NCBI GenBank assembly: GCA_963576565.1
Contig: OY755042.1
Coordinates: 94,730,185 to 94,794,184 of the forward strand
Source: Aspidapion aeneum
Taxonomy: Eukaryota; Arthropoda; Insecta; Coleoptera; Brentidae
Reading direction: 5' to 3'
Length of the DNA: 64,000 nucleotides
Shown: piece by piece, positions 10,866 to 21,845 of the stretch
Layout of the letters: each line of letters begins with the position of its first letter
Position numbering within the stretch: the first letter of the stretch is position 1
Made by a program: the position numbers and the translations under genes
The notes under the pieces: model-generated
Seen by the model: the letters and a program-made list of their open reading frames with translations, nothing else
Told to the model about the DNA's origin: nothing
Databases searched by the model: none

Positions 10866-12039
10866 ATAAGAGTCACAGTCACAAAAGATTTTTGCCCTGT
10901 AAAGTTGCATTTAAAAACATAAACATTTTATTCTGCGACATATTTTTCTTTTAAGTATAAAATTTGTCTAAAATTTTTTCGAAAACCAAACTGTTTGCGT
11001 ACCGCACAATTTTCCAGTAGCTTTGTTATATTGCAAACATTTTTTTCTGCAACGCCATTCATTTCAAACAATACTTAATTTTGGTGTCAATTTTCGCCGG
11101 CCTGCCAATTTTTAGTAGCTTCTGCAAATTATTATTTTTCTTAAATTTTTTTCGAGAGAAATTTTTATTACATTTTCTCCAGCGTCGCCATTTTTTCCAG
11201 TATTGCCCAGAATTTTTTTTGCGTCGCGTATTTTTTTAAAAAATTCAATTTTTTCTAAAATTTTCGCTAATTGCTCAATTTTTTTTTCTTGTATAGTTTT
11301 TCCATTTATCTTAAACATTGTTAAGTATACGCAAACTCCCCTCTTGTAGTTGTGTTTATTGAATTACCTAGGTAATATACCTACTTGAGACTCAAGCCTC
11401 ACCAAAATGATCTGGCTGACTACGCCAAATAATTATTTTTTATATTATTTAATGCCACAATTAACGGAAACCATTTTTAGCGTAGAAATATATTGTTATG
11501 ATTGGCCCAAAATGACCGCTGATGACATTATTTTCGGTGGAATTTGTTCTGTGTGGTTTGTAAGAAATTAGAAACAAGAGTTAAATAAATTGCATAAAAG
11601 GAATAAAATTTCTTCAAAACTCAAGCATAGCGCTACAAGAAGGCACCGACTAACCTTACTTTACGGTAACCTACCTATACTTTGAGGGATCACACATGTC
11701 TGTATACGGAAAGGTAGGATGCCTAAAAAAATAATGCAGAAAGAGTCTATTATCGCGGATCGAAATGGATTTTTGACAACGAGATTCAACCAGGAAGTGG
11801 TAAAAAATTACTAGTTGTCGATTTTTAGACGCGCAAGCCGCAATCGCTCTTTTTAATAATAATTGATGGTAGACAGGTGAAAGAAGAAAAGAGAAAGAAT
11901 AGAGAAAAATGGGCAGTGTTTTTTGCGATTAGATATTTTAGAGCATATGCCTATAGGTATACATTGTCAGGTTTAGACAGTGGCGGTTTCTCAATGGGTA
12001 TTTTTATGCACTGAACATACAATGAAATTTCGTAAAAAT
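10866..12039. other. T-rich irregular repeats, then unassigned sequence
   Basis: From about 10960 to 11310 the plus strand is a run of T-rich phrases separated by short GC phrases such as 'gcgtcgc', the mirror of A-rich arrays at 29990-30460 and 52200-52470, where 'gaaaattttagaaaaatt' recurs. A 68-codon minus frame there only reflects the lysine/isoleucine-rich composition. From 11340 to 12039 I see nothing. Confidence 0.4.
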
Positions 12040-13395
12040 CTGGGGGCATAGTAGTGCTCCCCCACATTCGCGCAAACTACTGTACCTTCTTTTCTTGAAA
12101 TATTTCAGCCCATATTTGAGCTATCTAAAAGTCTACTTTGGAATGAGCTATGAAACTAAAACTTTACGCAGTAGATCGATCGTAGATCCTCATAAAGTTA
12201 ACAACCACTCCAAGTGTCATGGACTTCCATAAACTAGTAAAGTAGTTACGATATTTCAAAAAACGTCGAAATTGCCACTCACTCATGTATAGATCATCAA
12301 AATTCTACTGTACCTACTTCCAGACATGCTACAAAACTGAAATTTGGCAGGGTAATAGAAATTATGTCTAAACCCTTGGAAAAAATTGTAATTTACTCTC
12401 CTCCCGTATACATGTGAAGTAATGTAAAAGTAACCAGAAAGGTTAGAGAGCTGAGCTTTTTAAGACTGATGGAACAATGATAAAACTATTAGAAATTAAA
12501 AACTACCAAATTTTAATTTACTTCCTGTCCCTATAAATGTAAAGTTATGTAAAAGTAACATTGCCCACTTCCAGAAACGCTAGAGAGCTGAGCTTTGGAA
12601 GGCCGATAGGAACTATGATAAAATTTTAAAACTCCAAAATTTTAATTAACTTTCCTCCCCTATAAATGTAAGATTATGTAAAAGTTACATAAATAAAACC
12701 ATGAGAAAAAATTAAAAAACTTCAAAATTTGAAATAAGGCATTGCAAAAGGTTTGAACAATATTACGCATAATTTACTACTTAAAAACTTAAATATTCAA
12801 ATCCTTTAAAAAATGGAGTAAAATCATAAGAAAAAGATTTCATGCAAAAATAAGCCAAGTACGCTAAAATGATATTCCGTCAAAAGAATTCAGACAAAAG
12901 TAAAGCCAAATTCTCCAATACAAATTTCAAAATGAAAGGTTTTTACTTGTTTGGAAATGTTTTTCTAAACTTGGCTATTACGACTGTAAATAAGTCACAT
13001 GCACAGTGCTAAATTGAACATAAAGAAGTTTAGCTGTAAAAACAAAGCTTAAGAAAACATTTCCAAACTAGTATGAACCTTTCGTTTTGAAATTTGTATT
13101 GGAGAACTTACTTTACTTTTATCTCAATTCTTTTTTTACTCTTTGTCGCCGTCGTGGTGTAGTGTAGGAATGTTTGTTTCCCACACCGGCGATCCGGATT
13201 CGATTTCTGGCTAGGTACTTGGTTGTTTGTGTTTGTTTAAAAATGCTTTAACTTTGCTAAAACTTTGCGAAACTGGGCGATTGATCCTGATTGGATGGAA
13301 AGTCCCAGTATAAATAAAATAAAAAAAATCTTTTTACGGAATACCATTTTCGCGTACCTGGCTTCTTTTTACATGAAATGTTTTTGTTATGATAC
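12040..13395. repeat. Family A composite foldback repeat, copy 2
   Basis: Order from left: terminal block (12040-12385), three tandem units of about 128 bp (each with 'tgtaaaagtaac', near 12425, 12552 and 12680), a spacer with 'aaataaggcattgcaaaag', and a foldback core from about 12840. The core arms are 'aaagtaaagccaaattctcc' (12899) and the mirrored 'ggagaacttactttactttt' (13101), bounded by 'aaatgtttttgttatgat'. A SINE interrupts the right arm at 13140-13328. It runs opposite to copy 3 (27296-28725). Non-coding; mode of mobility unknown. Confidence 0.75.
13140..13328 (+). mobile_element. tRNA-derived SINE
   Basis: A box-like 'tggtgtagtgtagg' (13155-13168) and a B box-like 'gattcgatttc' (13197-13207) lie about 30 bp apart, as in a pol III internal promoter. 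A tRNA-unrelated part and an A-rich tail ('aaataaaataaaa') follow. The insert is flanked by 'tctttttttac' (13129-13139) and 'tctttttac' (13329-13337), a target duplication differing only in poly-T length. It interrupts the family A foldback arm, so it is younger. It is a SINE rather than a tRNA gene: the acceptor stem does not close. Confidence 0.75.
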
Positions 13396-14077
13396 ATTTT
13401 TTTTAAAACTCATGATATAAATGTCACTGTTTTGTATGTAGCTGTTTGGAGCTATCGTCCTTTTTAAATGTAGCTCAAATAAGGCCGCTGTTTTAACTAT
13501 AGCTCTTTTAAAGCTGATCCTTTTGAGAAGTTTAAAAAGAATAATATAACATTTGCTTAATAAAAATGAACACACTAAAATGAATTTTAAAGTCGCAATT
13601 AATAAAATATTGCAAACTACGACTAAACTCATTAAAATTTTAAAATTGAGTTTCTTCTTGAAAGCATAAGGACAGCGAAGGGTACTCAATTTTCAATATC
13701 TAAAAAATAAATTCATAGAACACTACACAAAAGAAGTCAAATAAAAGCAGATTACAGCTAGCACAAGCTGTCCATACCGAAACAATATTTTAATAAGTGT
13801 TTATAAAGCAACTTAACGCCCTATAATAGATGGTCATTTGGGAAAAATCATTGATATTTTAAGATAAAGAAATAGACAATCGTTAGGTCCACACAATAAG
13901 GCTTATTTGATAGTTCGCTATGGTTATGGTTAAAACAGAGGCTGCGCAGTAACTACTTGACATTCCTTTATTTTTATTAAACATAACGAAGTTTATTAAT
14001 TAAGGACACGTTTCTTTATTGTTATTGTTATTTTGTATAGTTTACAAATAAGTTTGTCTATGGTTTTGATTTAACCA
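13396..14077. other. Unassigned AT-rich stretch
   Basis: A 100-codon minus frame (13387-13689) overlaps the family A boundary and is hydrophobic/lysine-rich without motifs; I regard it as chance. No repeats of note. Confidence 0.35.
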
Positions 14078-14290
14078 GAAGATGTTTTTAAAAACTTAGA
14101 TTCGGAACAAATAGGCATCAAAGTAAGTGGACAATACTTGAACCACCTAAGATATGTTGTCGATATCGCCATAGTAACAGATAAGAAAGAACAACTGATA
14201 AAAATGCTGGAATAACTAGATACAGCAGCTAAAAATATAGGCTTGAGTATGAACTACACTAAAACTAAAATCATAACAAACACACATCAC
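14078..14290 (+). pseudogene. RTE-like reverse transcriptase fragment with mutated YADD
   Basis: The plus frame reads GIKVSGQYLNHLRYVVDIAIV followed by TDKKEQLIKMLE, a stop and then LDTAAKNIGLSMNYTKTKI. It matches the minus-strand relic at 128-260 almost word for word, but the catalytic Y-A-D-D is Y-V-V-D (14153-14164), which removes one metal-binding Asp. After about 14290 the element jumps by deletion to its 3' tail at 14368. Dead. Confidence 0.8.
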
Positions 14291-14367
14291 ATATCACGAT
14301 CAGAATAAACCAAGAAAAAAATAGAACAATTATATATAAATATATTTATATATATATATATATATAT

Positions 14368-14516
14368 AAAGAAGATCCCAAATGAGATGGGCGGACGATT
14401 TGAAGAAACACGCGGGAACTAGATGGATGGACACGGCGACAGACAGAGAAGAGTTGAAGATATTGGACGAGGCATATGTCCAAAGATGGACCGAAGAAGG
14501 CTCAATAGATAGATAG
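14368..14516 (+). pseudogene. 3' coding tail of an RTE-like retrotransposon, copy 1
   Basis: The plus frame reads RRSQMRWADDLKKHAG-RWMDTATDREELKILDEAYVQRWTEEG and a stop, the characteristic C-terminus of RTE-like endonuclease-RT proteins. It is followed by short GATA repeats, a common 3' end of these elements. The intervening RT/thumb region is deleted; a TA run precedes it (14336-14367). An opposite-strand frame here is only its shadow. Confidence 0.8.
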
Positions 14517-15115
14517 ATGGTCGAATTTGACAACAGAAAAATACAGAAATAACATTTGCAAGTAACTTTTGCGATGTTTTAGAAACTCTTTTTTAAATGG
14601 AATGATTTTGTGGTTATCGTTAATTAAGATAACGAAAAATAACCATAACGGCAGTCAAAGTTTCAAAATGTCCCTATTATAGATACCTACTTTTATTTTA
14701 ATTAACGTAAAGTCAGAATAAAAAAGGAAAAGGTACCAAAAGAAAGATTGGCTTTCATTTGCTAAGTAACGTAAAAATAGATTTTTTTTAAATTTATGCA
14801 AATTGATGTTTTCTTTTTCTACAATTTGTATAACAACTTGAAAAATGTATAAATTGGAAAATAGCGTGAAATTTCAAAGGAACAAGTAATATCAAGTAAA
14901 TTATTATATTATGCATAAAATTCATTATTATTAACATTTTTGAACTCTTTATGACAAGGCCTGAAGCGCAGATAATAATAAAATTACAGTGATTTTTAAT
15001 GATTTTTAGCATAATATTACTGCAAGACTCCACACTCAAAAATTACACCGTTTACGTAGGCACGCCATACTTTGTTAAAAGTTAATGACTTTATTAAGCC
15101 TACCTCAATCAAGAT

Positions 15116-15520
15116 CAGTGGCGGCTGGTGACGTTATAAATTGGGGGGGGGGGGCAGAAATTTATATTGCATGAAAAAGGAGATAAAAAACTTAACTAAA
15201 CTATTTTATTTGAGCATTTTACAAACAAGCAGCTACTTGTTGTAGTTTGTAGTTTATTTGTTTATAGATAAAGTCCATTCGCCGTTCTTTTACATGCGCA
15301 CAGTGCTCAACGACAAGTTCATTAAAATTGTCCGTAGTCAACAAGTTTCTTTCAATTGAACACATAACTAAGGCGTACTTTCACAGTTGTAAACGTTTTA
15401 ATACGCGTTAATGTTTCTCTGCCTATAGACACTATTCAATTGGCACTTAATCTCAGTCTTGCCTAGCATAGAAAATGCTATGTGGTTTTTAAATGAGTAG
15501 CACTTACTTTGTGTCTTTTT
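15116..15520. mobile_element. 5' part of a CAGTGGCGGC hAT element (duplicated fragment)
   Basis: It starts CAGTGGCGGCTGGTGACG at 15116, preceded by the site ATCAAGAT, and equals the first ~405 bp of the complete element at 16395-17570. It stops at the junction of the tandem duplication, so it is a by-product of that duplication and not a separate insertion. Confidence 0.88.
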
Positions 15521-15530
15521 TTGTCGAAAA

Positions 15531-15603
15531 ATCATAACAAACACACATCACATATCACGATCAGAATAAACCAAGAAAAAAATAGAACAATTATATATAA
15601 ATA

Positions 15604-15650
<47 letters not shown>

Positions 15651-16798
15651 AAGATCCCAAATGAGATGGGCGGACGATTTGAAGAAACACGCGGGAACTA
15701 GATGGATGGACACGGCGACAGACAGAGAAGAGTTGAAGATATTGGACGAGGCATATGTCCAAAGATGGACCGAAGAAGGCTCAATAGATAGATAGATGGT
15801 CGAATTTGACAACAGAAAAATACAGAAATAACATTTGCAAGTGACTTTTGCGATGTTTTAGAAACTCTTTTTTAAATGGAATGATTTTGTGGTTATCGTT
15901 AATTAAGATAACGAAAAATAACCATAACGGCAGTCAAAGTTTCAAAATGTCCCTATTATAGATACCTACTTTTATTTTAATTAACGTAAAGTCAGAATAA
16001 AAAAGGAAAAGGTACCAAAAGAAAGATTGGCTTTCATTTGCTAAGTAACGTAAAAATAGATTTTTTTTAAATTTATGCAAATTGATGTTTTCTTTTTCTA
16101 CAATTTGTATAACAACTTGAAAAATGTATAAATTGGAAAATAGCGTGAAATTTCAAAGGAACAAGTAATATCAAGTAAATTATTATATTATGCATAAAAT
16201 TCATTATTATTAACATTTTTGAACTCTTTATGACAAGGCCTGAAGCGCAGATAATAATAAAATTACAGTGATTTTTAATGATTTTTAGCATAATATTACT
16301 GCAAGACTCCACACTCAAAAATTACACCGTTTACGTAGGCACGCCATACTTTGTTAAAAGTTAATGACTTTATTAAGCCTGCCTCAATCAAGATCAGTGG
16401 CGGCTGGTGACGTTATAAATTGGGGGGGGGGGCAGAAATTTATATTGCATGAAAAAGGAGATAAAAAACTTAACTAAACTATTTTATTTGAGCATTTTAC
16501 AAACAAGCAGCTACTTGTTGTAGTTTGTAGTTTATTTGTTTATAGATAAAGTCCATTCGCCGTTCTTTTACATGCGCACAGTGCTCAACGACAAGTTCAT
16601 TAAAATTGTCCGTAGTCAACAAGTTTCTTTCAATTGAACACATAACTAAGGCGTACTTTCACAGTTGTAAACGTTTTAATACGCGTTAATGTTTCTCTGC
16701 CTATAGACACTATTCAATTGGCACTTAATCTCAGTCTTGCCTAGCATAGAAAATGCTATGTGGTTTTTAAATGAGTAGCACTTACTTTGTGTCTTTTT
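15531..16798. repeat. Tandem duplication, unit 2
   Basis: Second copy of 14267-15520, joined to it through a few filler bases ('ttgtcgaa' at 15521-15528). Its right end runs without a break into the rest of the hAT element, so the unduplicated locus had a single complete hAT insertion. Confidence 0.92.
15648..15795 (+). pseudogene. 3' coding tail of an RTE-like retrotransposon, copy 2
   Basis: Duplicate of the tail at 14368-14516, with the same protein end (WADDLKKHAG ... EAYVQRWTEEG). The TA microsatellite in front of it is about 18 bp longer than in unit 1, the most visible difference between the units. Confidence 0.8.
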
Positions 16799-17570
16799 AA
16801 CTTTTCACTAAAGTGCTTGATATCACACTACATTCACTTTACCACCCACGCAGGATAACTTCGTGGATTGTGTGTAATTGGACAAAAAAAGTATTTGTTT
16901 TTTTACAACCGCACAACCAGTTTTTAACATCATATTATTTTTTATGGAATTTTCTATTATAACTTTTTTTGGAACAACCCTCTGCATTAATTGCACAAAA
17001 ATTTTGGTAAATGTTTAGGTTCATGTGGCCCTAAAGATTTTATTTGTAATCAAAGTTCATACGTCAACGTATTTAAATTTGTACAATTGATTATATAATG
17101 GACGGTATTTATTTCTATTTTGAAAACAAACGAAAACAAACAATACACGCGACCGCAAGGCTTTTAACTGCTGACCTAACCCAAATCAAAACAAACTCAT
17201 CCGTCTTCACTAAGGATTGAACCGGCAATGCGAAGAAAGGGCAATGAACGTTTTCGCACGATGAACATGGCCGAGGTCACATAAAATAAACATTCCTCCT
17301 GCCCCCGCACTTGAACACTCACCCATACACCGGGAAAAACGGGTGAAATTTAAATTTTGTCCCGCGCAGTGCTGCCGGCTTGTAATAATTTACGCTTAAA
17401 AAGTTTACCCAATTAATCGCCATTTGTTAACCACAGACTAAAGAAAAGAACTAGACATGTCGTAAGGAAAGATTTAACTTTTTTAAATAAATCAATAAAA
17501 AATACTTTTTCTTGTCTAGTTTTGGGAGAGCAGTTTTGCCCCGTTGGCCTCCCTGTAGGGGCAGTCACTG
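16395..17570. mobile_element. Non-autonomous hAT element, 1176 bp, TSD ATCAAGAT
   Basis: The left end is CAGTGGCGGCTGGTGACG, the right end ...GCAGTCACTG. Perfect 8-bp duplications ATCAAGAT stand at 16387-16394 and 17571-17578. A truncated relative lies at 41915-42731, with a better-kept right end GCAGCCGCCACTG. A poly-G run follows the left end. There is no transposase frame, so movement would have depended on a related autonomous hAT. Internal sequence 'ttaaccacagactaaag' and 'acatgtcgtaa' is shared with the 42 kb copy. Confidence 0.9.
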
Positions 17571-17578
17571 ATCAAGAT

Positions 17579-18361
17579 GTAAAATTTATAAAAAACGCTA
17601 ATTAATATAGTTCACTCTTGCTCAGTGGCGGCCCAGAGCTGTAAAGCTGTGGAGGCGAAAATCGTTTAAGGGTTCGATTCGGTTCGGTTCGGTTTGGTTC
17701 GGGGGTAATGGATTTTTCAAGGAGCACTTAAGTAAGTTTGAATATTCGTTTTTGCTCTATTAGAAGATTGAAGAATGAAAAAATAACTTTTTTATTTATA
17801 CTTAGGGTGCCATCTTGAATGTTAAATATCAAATTGTAACTTTTTTATAAATACTTACAAAAGTTCGGTTATTCTTGATAAAATCCAGAGTTTCTTTTTG
17901 TTAAAACTAAATTTGGTCTATGTTATGAAGGTCTCTTTTATTTTTGACATTTTAAGCATCATCTTTGTGTCGACTGGGGAACCTACTTTTTTTTTAGTAA
18001 GTTTAATGAGCTAGCTATACATATTGCACAAAAATTAAGGGAAATATCGTTGAAAAACTAATTTTTCGAAATATAGCTGCCATCTTGTTTTGAAGTGACG
18101 GGTGTCAATTTTTTTTATAGTATTAAATTGAGTAGGTCCCATTTAAGACAAATCCTTCAGAATTGGTTTCATTTCTTAGAAAACGGGAAATTTTTTTCCT
18201 AACTTTGTCAGCCGCCATCTTGGAAGTTGGAGATTCTCGAACGAAAATTTAGCTTCTTGGCAGCTTTTTGATGATGATGTTGATTCATATGTGAGTGGGC
18301 CTTGCAGCCCTTCTACTGCGACCACCAGTGGGTCTATTGTGGCTCATTTTTGAGTGGTTTC
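17579..18361. other. Spacer with orphan hAT-like end and simple GGTTC run
   Basis: CAGTGGCGGCCC at about 17622 looks like a left end of the same hAT family, but no partner end with a matching duplication was found. A short (GGTTC)n run sits at 17677-17701. The phrase 'gccatcttg' recurs between 17808 and 18222. From about 18250 the sequence is the 3' untranslated end of the retroelement at 18362. Confidence 0.4.
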
Positions 18362-19250
18362 TCACCACTGTATGCCTAGTTCTCCAAAAAGGCCGGCTAT
18401 CAGTTTGAGTGCGATACTGTTCAGATCTTCTGAGTCAATCTGAGGTTTACCGAAAATATTCTGACGTAAACGTGCAAAAGCCGGACATTCGCACAGTACA
18501 TGTCTGACTGTTTCGTCATCCTCCATACATAGTCTACATTCGGTCTCTTCTGTTAGTCTCATTATGTGCATGGGTACTCTCAGTCGACAGTGACCCGTAA
18601 AGAGACCAGTCACTACACGTATCTCCTGCCTGTTAAGTCCAATGATTTTCCTTGCTCTGTTTCTACAAGGTCCTTGGATGAACTCTTTAGAGTGAGTCAG
18701 TTTTGGTGTATTTATCCAGTATTGTTGGAAGCTGTTCTCCATCCATTTTAATATGGTTGATTTAGCAGCATTGTATATCTCCAGGGCTGGTTCGATGCCG
18801 AAAAATTCGACGGATGTCGCTTTCTTCGCTGCTTGGTCTGCGTCGTGCCCAGAATGCCCTGGTATCCATACTAATGACACATTGTTAGCGCTACTAAGCG
18901 CATTCAGCGAATCCCTGCAGCTCCTGACGGTTCTCGATAAGACCGTCTAGGAATCAAGGGCTCTTAAAGCTGCTTGACTATCGGAAAAGATTTTTATTAT
19001 CCTGTTGGTCCATTCTTGGTCCGTAATCCACTGGGCACAGAGTTCGATGGCTTCGAGTTGGGCCGGAAATATAGTAGCCAATTGGCCAAGACTATGTTTA
19101 TCCTCGACTTTTCCGTGAATTGGCAAGACAATTTTAAATAAATTATCTCTGATTTCATTCTACGAAACAAACGGTGTTTTCGACAATGGCCATAAAAAAC
19201 TCCATAGGGTGGTTCTTTAAGCACACACAATAACGCGGAAGACTCGAGCC
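18362..19250 (-). pseudogene. RNase H and zinc-knuckle end of a non-LTR retrotransposon
   Basis: Minus strand, two or three frames. ATIFPAQLEAIELCAQWI, then IIKIFSDSQAALRALDS, then VSLVWIPGHSGHDADQAAKKA supply the RNase H blocks with their E, D and H/D residues. Next comes a C-terminal domain with ECRLCMEDDETVRHVLCEC (18507-18545), a CxxC-H-C knuckle. This combination marks the 3' end of RNase H-bearing insect non-LTR elements (I/LOA-like). The last 172 codons are uninterrupted; a stop and frameshift disrupt the region upstream of about 18950. The RT is absent (5' truncation). RNase H removes the RNA strand after reverse transcription. Confidence 0.88.
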
Positions 19251-19689
19251 AAGGGCGAGTTTACCTAACGGTACCCAGTTATGGAACCAAAAAACCCTCG
19301 GGGCGCGTAGCAAATGGCGTGATGGCTTTCGCTTTTTTTTGGGTATTTCAAGTTTTTCTAAGCTCCCCGTACCAATACTTACTGAGAAAATTGATTTAAT
19401 TTTATTCTTGGGTTAGACCGAAGCTCTCTCTTCATTTGCCTATATTATCCCATACTCAGTTATGTTTGAAGGTCCTACTACTATTACTACTACTACAGGC
19501 CTTGGCAATGATTTTTGGAAGAAAAATTAAAAACATTGTGCTTTCTCAAATAGATGTTAGTTTGTTAAGGTAATTTAAAACTCTAGCGACCTCTAAATTA
19601 TTTGATTCTTAAATTAGGGGCCTCTAAATCCTGTAAAACGACACTAATATTCGCTCCTTCTTGTCGGTAGCTAGTAGTAGTAGTATTAT
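19251..19689. other. Unassigned spacer between two retroelement ends
   Basis: No gene. Short TAC/TAG trinucleotide runs occur around 19476-19496 and 19670-19687; the second may be the 3' tail of the neighbouring minus-strand retroelement. Confidence 0.4.
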
Positions 19690-20220
19690 GGGGTAGGCTC
19701 TAGGCCTGGCAAATAGCCTATCCTTCCTTCGCTGAGAAATCTGCCCGTCTGCTGTACATTCAGAAAGTATTAAAGGCTTTTTCTCCGGAATGCTTCCATG
19801 TATGCTTAACATGATATAATAAAATGCGCCGAGGTCTCATCCTCGGCCTAACATCGTTCGCACATCGCGACCTCCTTCATTATGATCTTCTACGGTTCGG
19901 TTCCTTGTATGACGCAGTATCCGGTGAGGACTCCCACGATGGCTTCTACCTCTTTTCGTTTTCTACGGAGTAGTTAGTACCTGCGGAACTTGCTGTATCC
20001 GGTCACACATTCCTTCGCCTCTCTGGAGTTTTCTGTATTGGCCCATTCCTTTTGTATCTCTTTCTGGACCCACTCTGTTAGAACCGGCTTCATCTGTCCA
20101 TTTGTGAGACCCGTTTCCTGGGAATCCCATGTTGCCTGCATATGAGCTTTGCATCAAACCCGCGGACACGGTTGATTTCCACAGTACTTTCACCGCAGAT
20201 TAAGTATGAACAGATGCACA
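19690..20220 (-). pseudogene. Second RNase H-type non-LTR retrotransposon 3' end, degenerate
   Basis: Read on the minus strand, it gives EWVQKEIQKEWANTENSREAK followed by VEAIVGVLTGYC and then MCERC-AEDETSAHFIISC, with the end near 19690. The Cys pattern and the 'EDETSAH' core mark it as another C-terminal zinc-binding domain of this retroelement class, but it is clearly a different family from 18362-19250. At least three in-frame stops and frameshifts make it dead. TAGTAG repeats follow on its 3' side. Confidence 0.7.
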
Positions 20221-20811
20221 GGCGCTTTCCTGTTTCGTTCCTAATTTTTTCCTCCCATGTTAGTTAATAGTGGTCAAATTGCATTGCAACATTTTTTTTT
20301 ACATAACTCAGTCAGCTTATTCTTATGGTTTTATTTCAAAAATTGCATAACCTTTATGGATCTGGTAATGAAAGGCAGTTGTGCCCCTAAGAGTTATTTT
20401 TCTTCACATTCATTATTGGTCAAAAAGTCAGATAAACAGAAAATGAATGAGATATATCAGATGTCCTTGTGGCACGACCGACCTTTTTTTATTAATTTTG
20501 TAGATATAACAGTTGGTGGTGTGATGATTTTTGAAAGTTTAAACAGCTTGTTCAAAATAAATAGTTTTGAAACGAAAATTAAGTTGTTCAAAATAAAACT
20601 GTTTGATTCCAATGTTAGGCAACATATTTCAATTACTTTAAAAATTTTATTCTTGCTGTATTTAATTTAACTAAATTTAAATTTTATTTTTTTTAAATTT
20701 GCTCTTCCTGTATATTGCTACTTTTCAAATTAATCATGAATTTCGAGTCTCCTATGAAGAGATATCAATAGTTGATCAGACAAATAACCCATATACAAAA
20801 AATAAAATATG
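20221..20811. other. AT-rich stretch with an unsupported 137-codon frame
   Basis: A plus frame at 20257-20670 is rich in F, K, I and L, with no domain, no splice-site context and no repeat link. In DNA this AT-rich such a frame is weak evidence. I leave it as unassigned. Confidence 0.3.
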
Positions 20812-20813
20812 TA

Positions 20814-21612
20814 CAGGGTGTCCCATTAAATTTTTCCCACCCTTCTAGACCATTAATAATTGATTTAGAAATATAAAAGAAATTGTGTTCGAATTCGCGC
20901 AATCTTTACTTTTGAATTGCATCTTTACTTTATTCCTGATGCTTACCGTATTGGACAGGCGCTCAAATTTATAGTTTTTGTAAATTGGATGCTCTTTATG
21001 TTATTTAATTAATAGATTAGGCTTGGAATATACTTTCCAAAAATACCCCATATGTCCCAGTTTTGATAAATAGTTTCTGAAATAATAGCGATAAATTTTT
21101 AAAAGATAAAAAAATAAAATTACCACTTTTGTGTTAATTTCAGTGTCCTTCTTTCGAACTATGTTGGTCCCCATGTATAAACAGTGACAATGATAACTAT
21201 TTTTTTTTAAATGACCCTCAAGATGACAACCGGTAACGACAACAAAGTTGTGTCATTGTCACTGTTGATACATGGGGACTAACATAATTTGGAATAAGGA
21301 TACTAAAATTAACACAAGAGCGGTATTGTTTTAATTGCTAATATCTCAGAAACTATGGCTCTAAACTACGCATATCGGGTATTTTTGGAAAATATGTTCC
21401 AAGCCTAATCTATTAATGAAATAATATAAGGAGCATCCAATTTACGAAAACTATCAATTTGAGCGCCTGTCAAATATGGTAAGCATCAGAAATAAAGTCT
21501 AGATGTAATTTAAAAGTAAAAATTCCGCGAATTCTAACCCAATTCCTTGTATATTCCTATATCAATTATTAAGGGTCTAAAAGGGTGGGAAAAAAATTAA
21601 AAACTCACCCTG
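20814..21612. mobile_element. 800 bp near-perfect palindrome with TA-flanked CAGGGTG ends
   Basis: The left arm (20814 to about 21190) begins CAGGGTGTCCC and the right arm (about 21240 to 21612) ends CACCCTG; TA lies outside both. The arms match base for base over most of their length (for example 'gcttaccgtattggacaggcg' against its inverted partner near 21460-21485), by eye at over 80%. The loop is about 50-80 bp. This is the architecture of a foldback MITE of the Tc1/mariner group with full-length inverted repeats. Non-coding. Confidence 0.8.
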
Positions 21613-21614
21613 TA

Positions 21615-21845
21615 TCAATTATTTAAACTAACTCTTTTATAAGCAAAATTAACAATAAATAAACCGTTATTCATTTTTTAAACTACCATGCAAATTTAGG
21701 GTTTAACACTTTCCGGAATGTAAAGTTATTGATGAATATTTATCTTATGCATGGAGATAGCAATAGTCAATGACAACAGAAACCCACATTATTTTTGTTT
21801 GTGTTTGGCTTGATGGTTTTTTATCCGTTGCGCATTTCTTTTTTA
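21615..21845. other. Short unassigned spacer
   Basis: AT-rich, no features. Confidence 0.3.

Larger units (their letters stand above)
14267..15520. repeat. Tandem duplication, unit 1
   Basis: This segment is repeated almost exactly at 15531-16798, with an offset of 1261 bp at the start and 1278-1279 bp later. The differences seen are a longer TA run, one or two G changes in poly-G and a few point changes. It contains the RTE-like 3' tail, about 550 bp of unassigned DNA and the first 405 bp of a hAT element (15116-15520). The 81-codon minus frame present in both units has no recognisable content. Confidence 0.92.

Noticed and set aside
13140..13328. True tRNA gene
   Set aside because: A and B box-like motifs are present, but no cloverleaf or acceptor stem closes, and a target duplication plus A-rich tail indicate a SINE.
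14330..14533. 67-codon minus frame (and its 73-codon twin at 15591-15812)
   Set aside because: It is the antisense of the RTE-like C-terminal tail plus a TA microsatellite.
17622..17660. Complete hAT starting at CAGTGGCGGCCC
   Set aside because: No right end with a duplication of the flanking CTCTTGCT was found.
20257..20670. 137-codon plus frame, the longest non-transposon frame on that strand
   Set aside because: Composition (F, K, I, L) is that of AT-rich noise; no domain, homologous phrase or splice signal.
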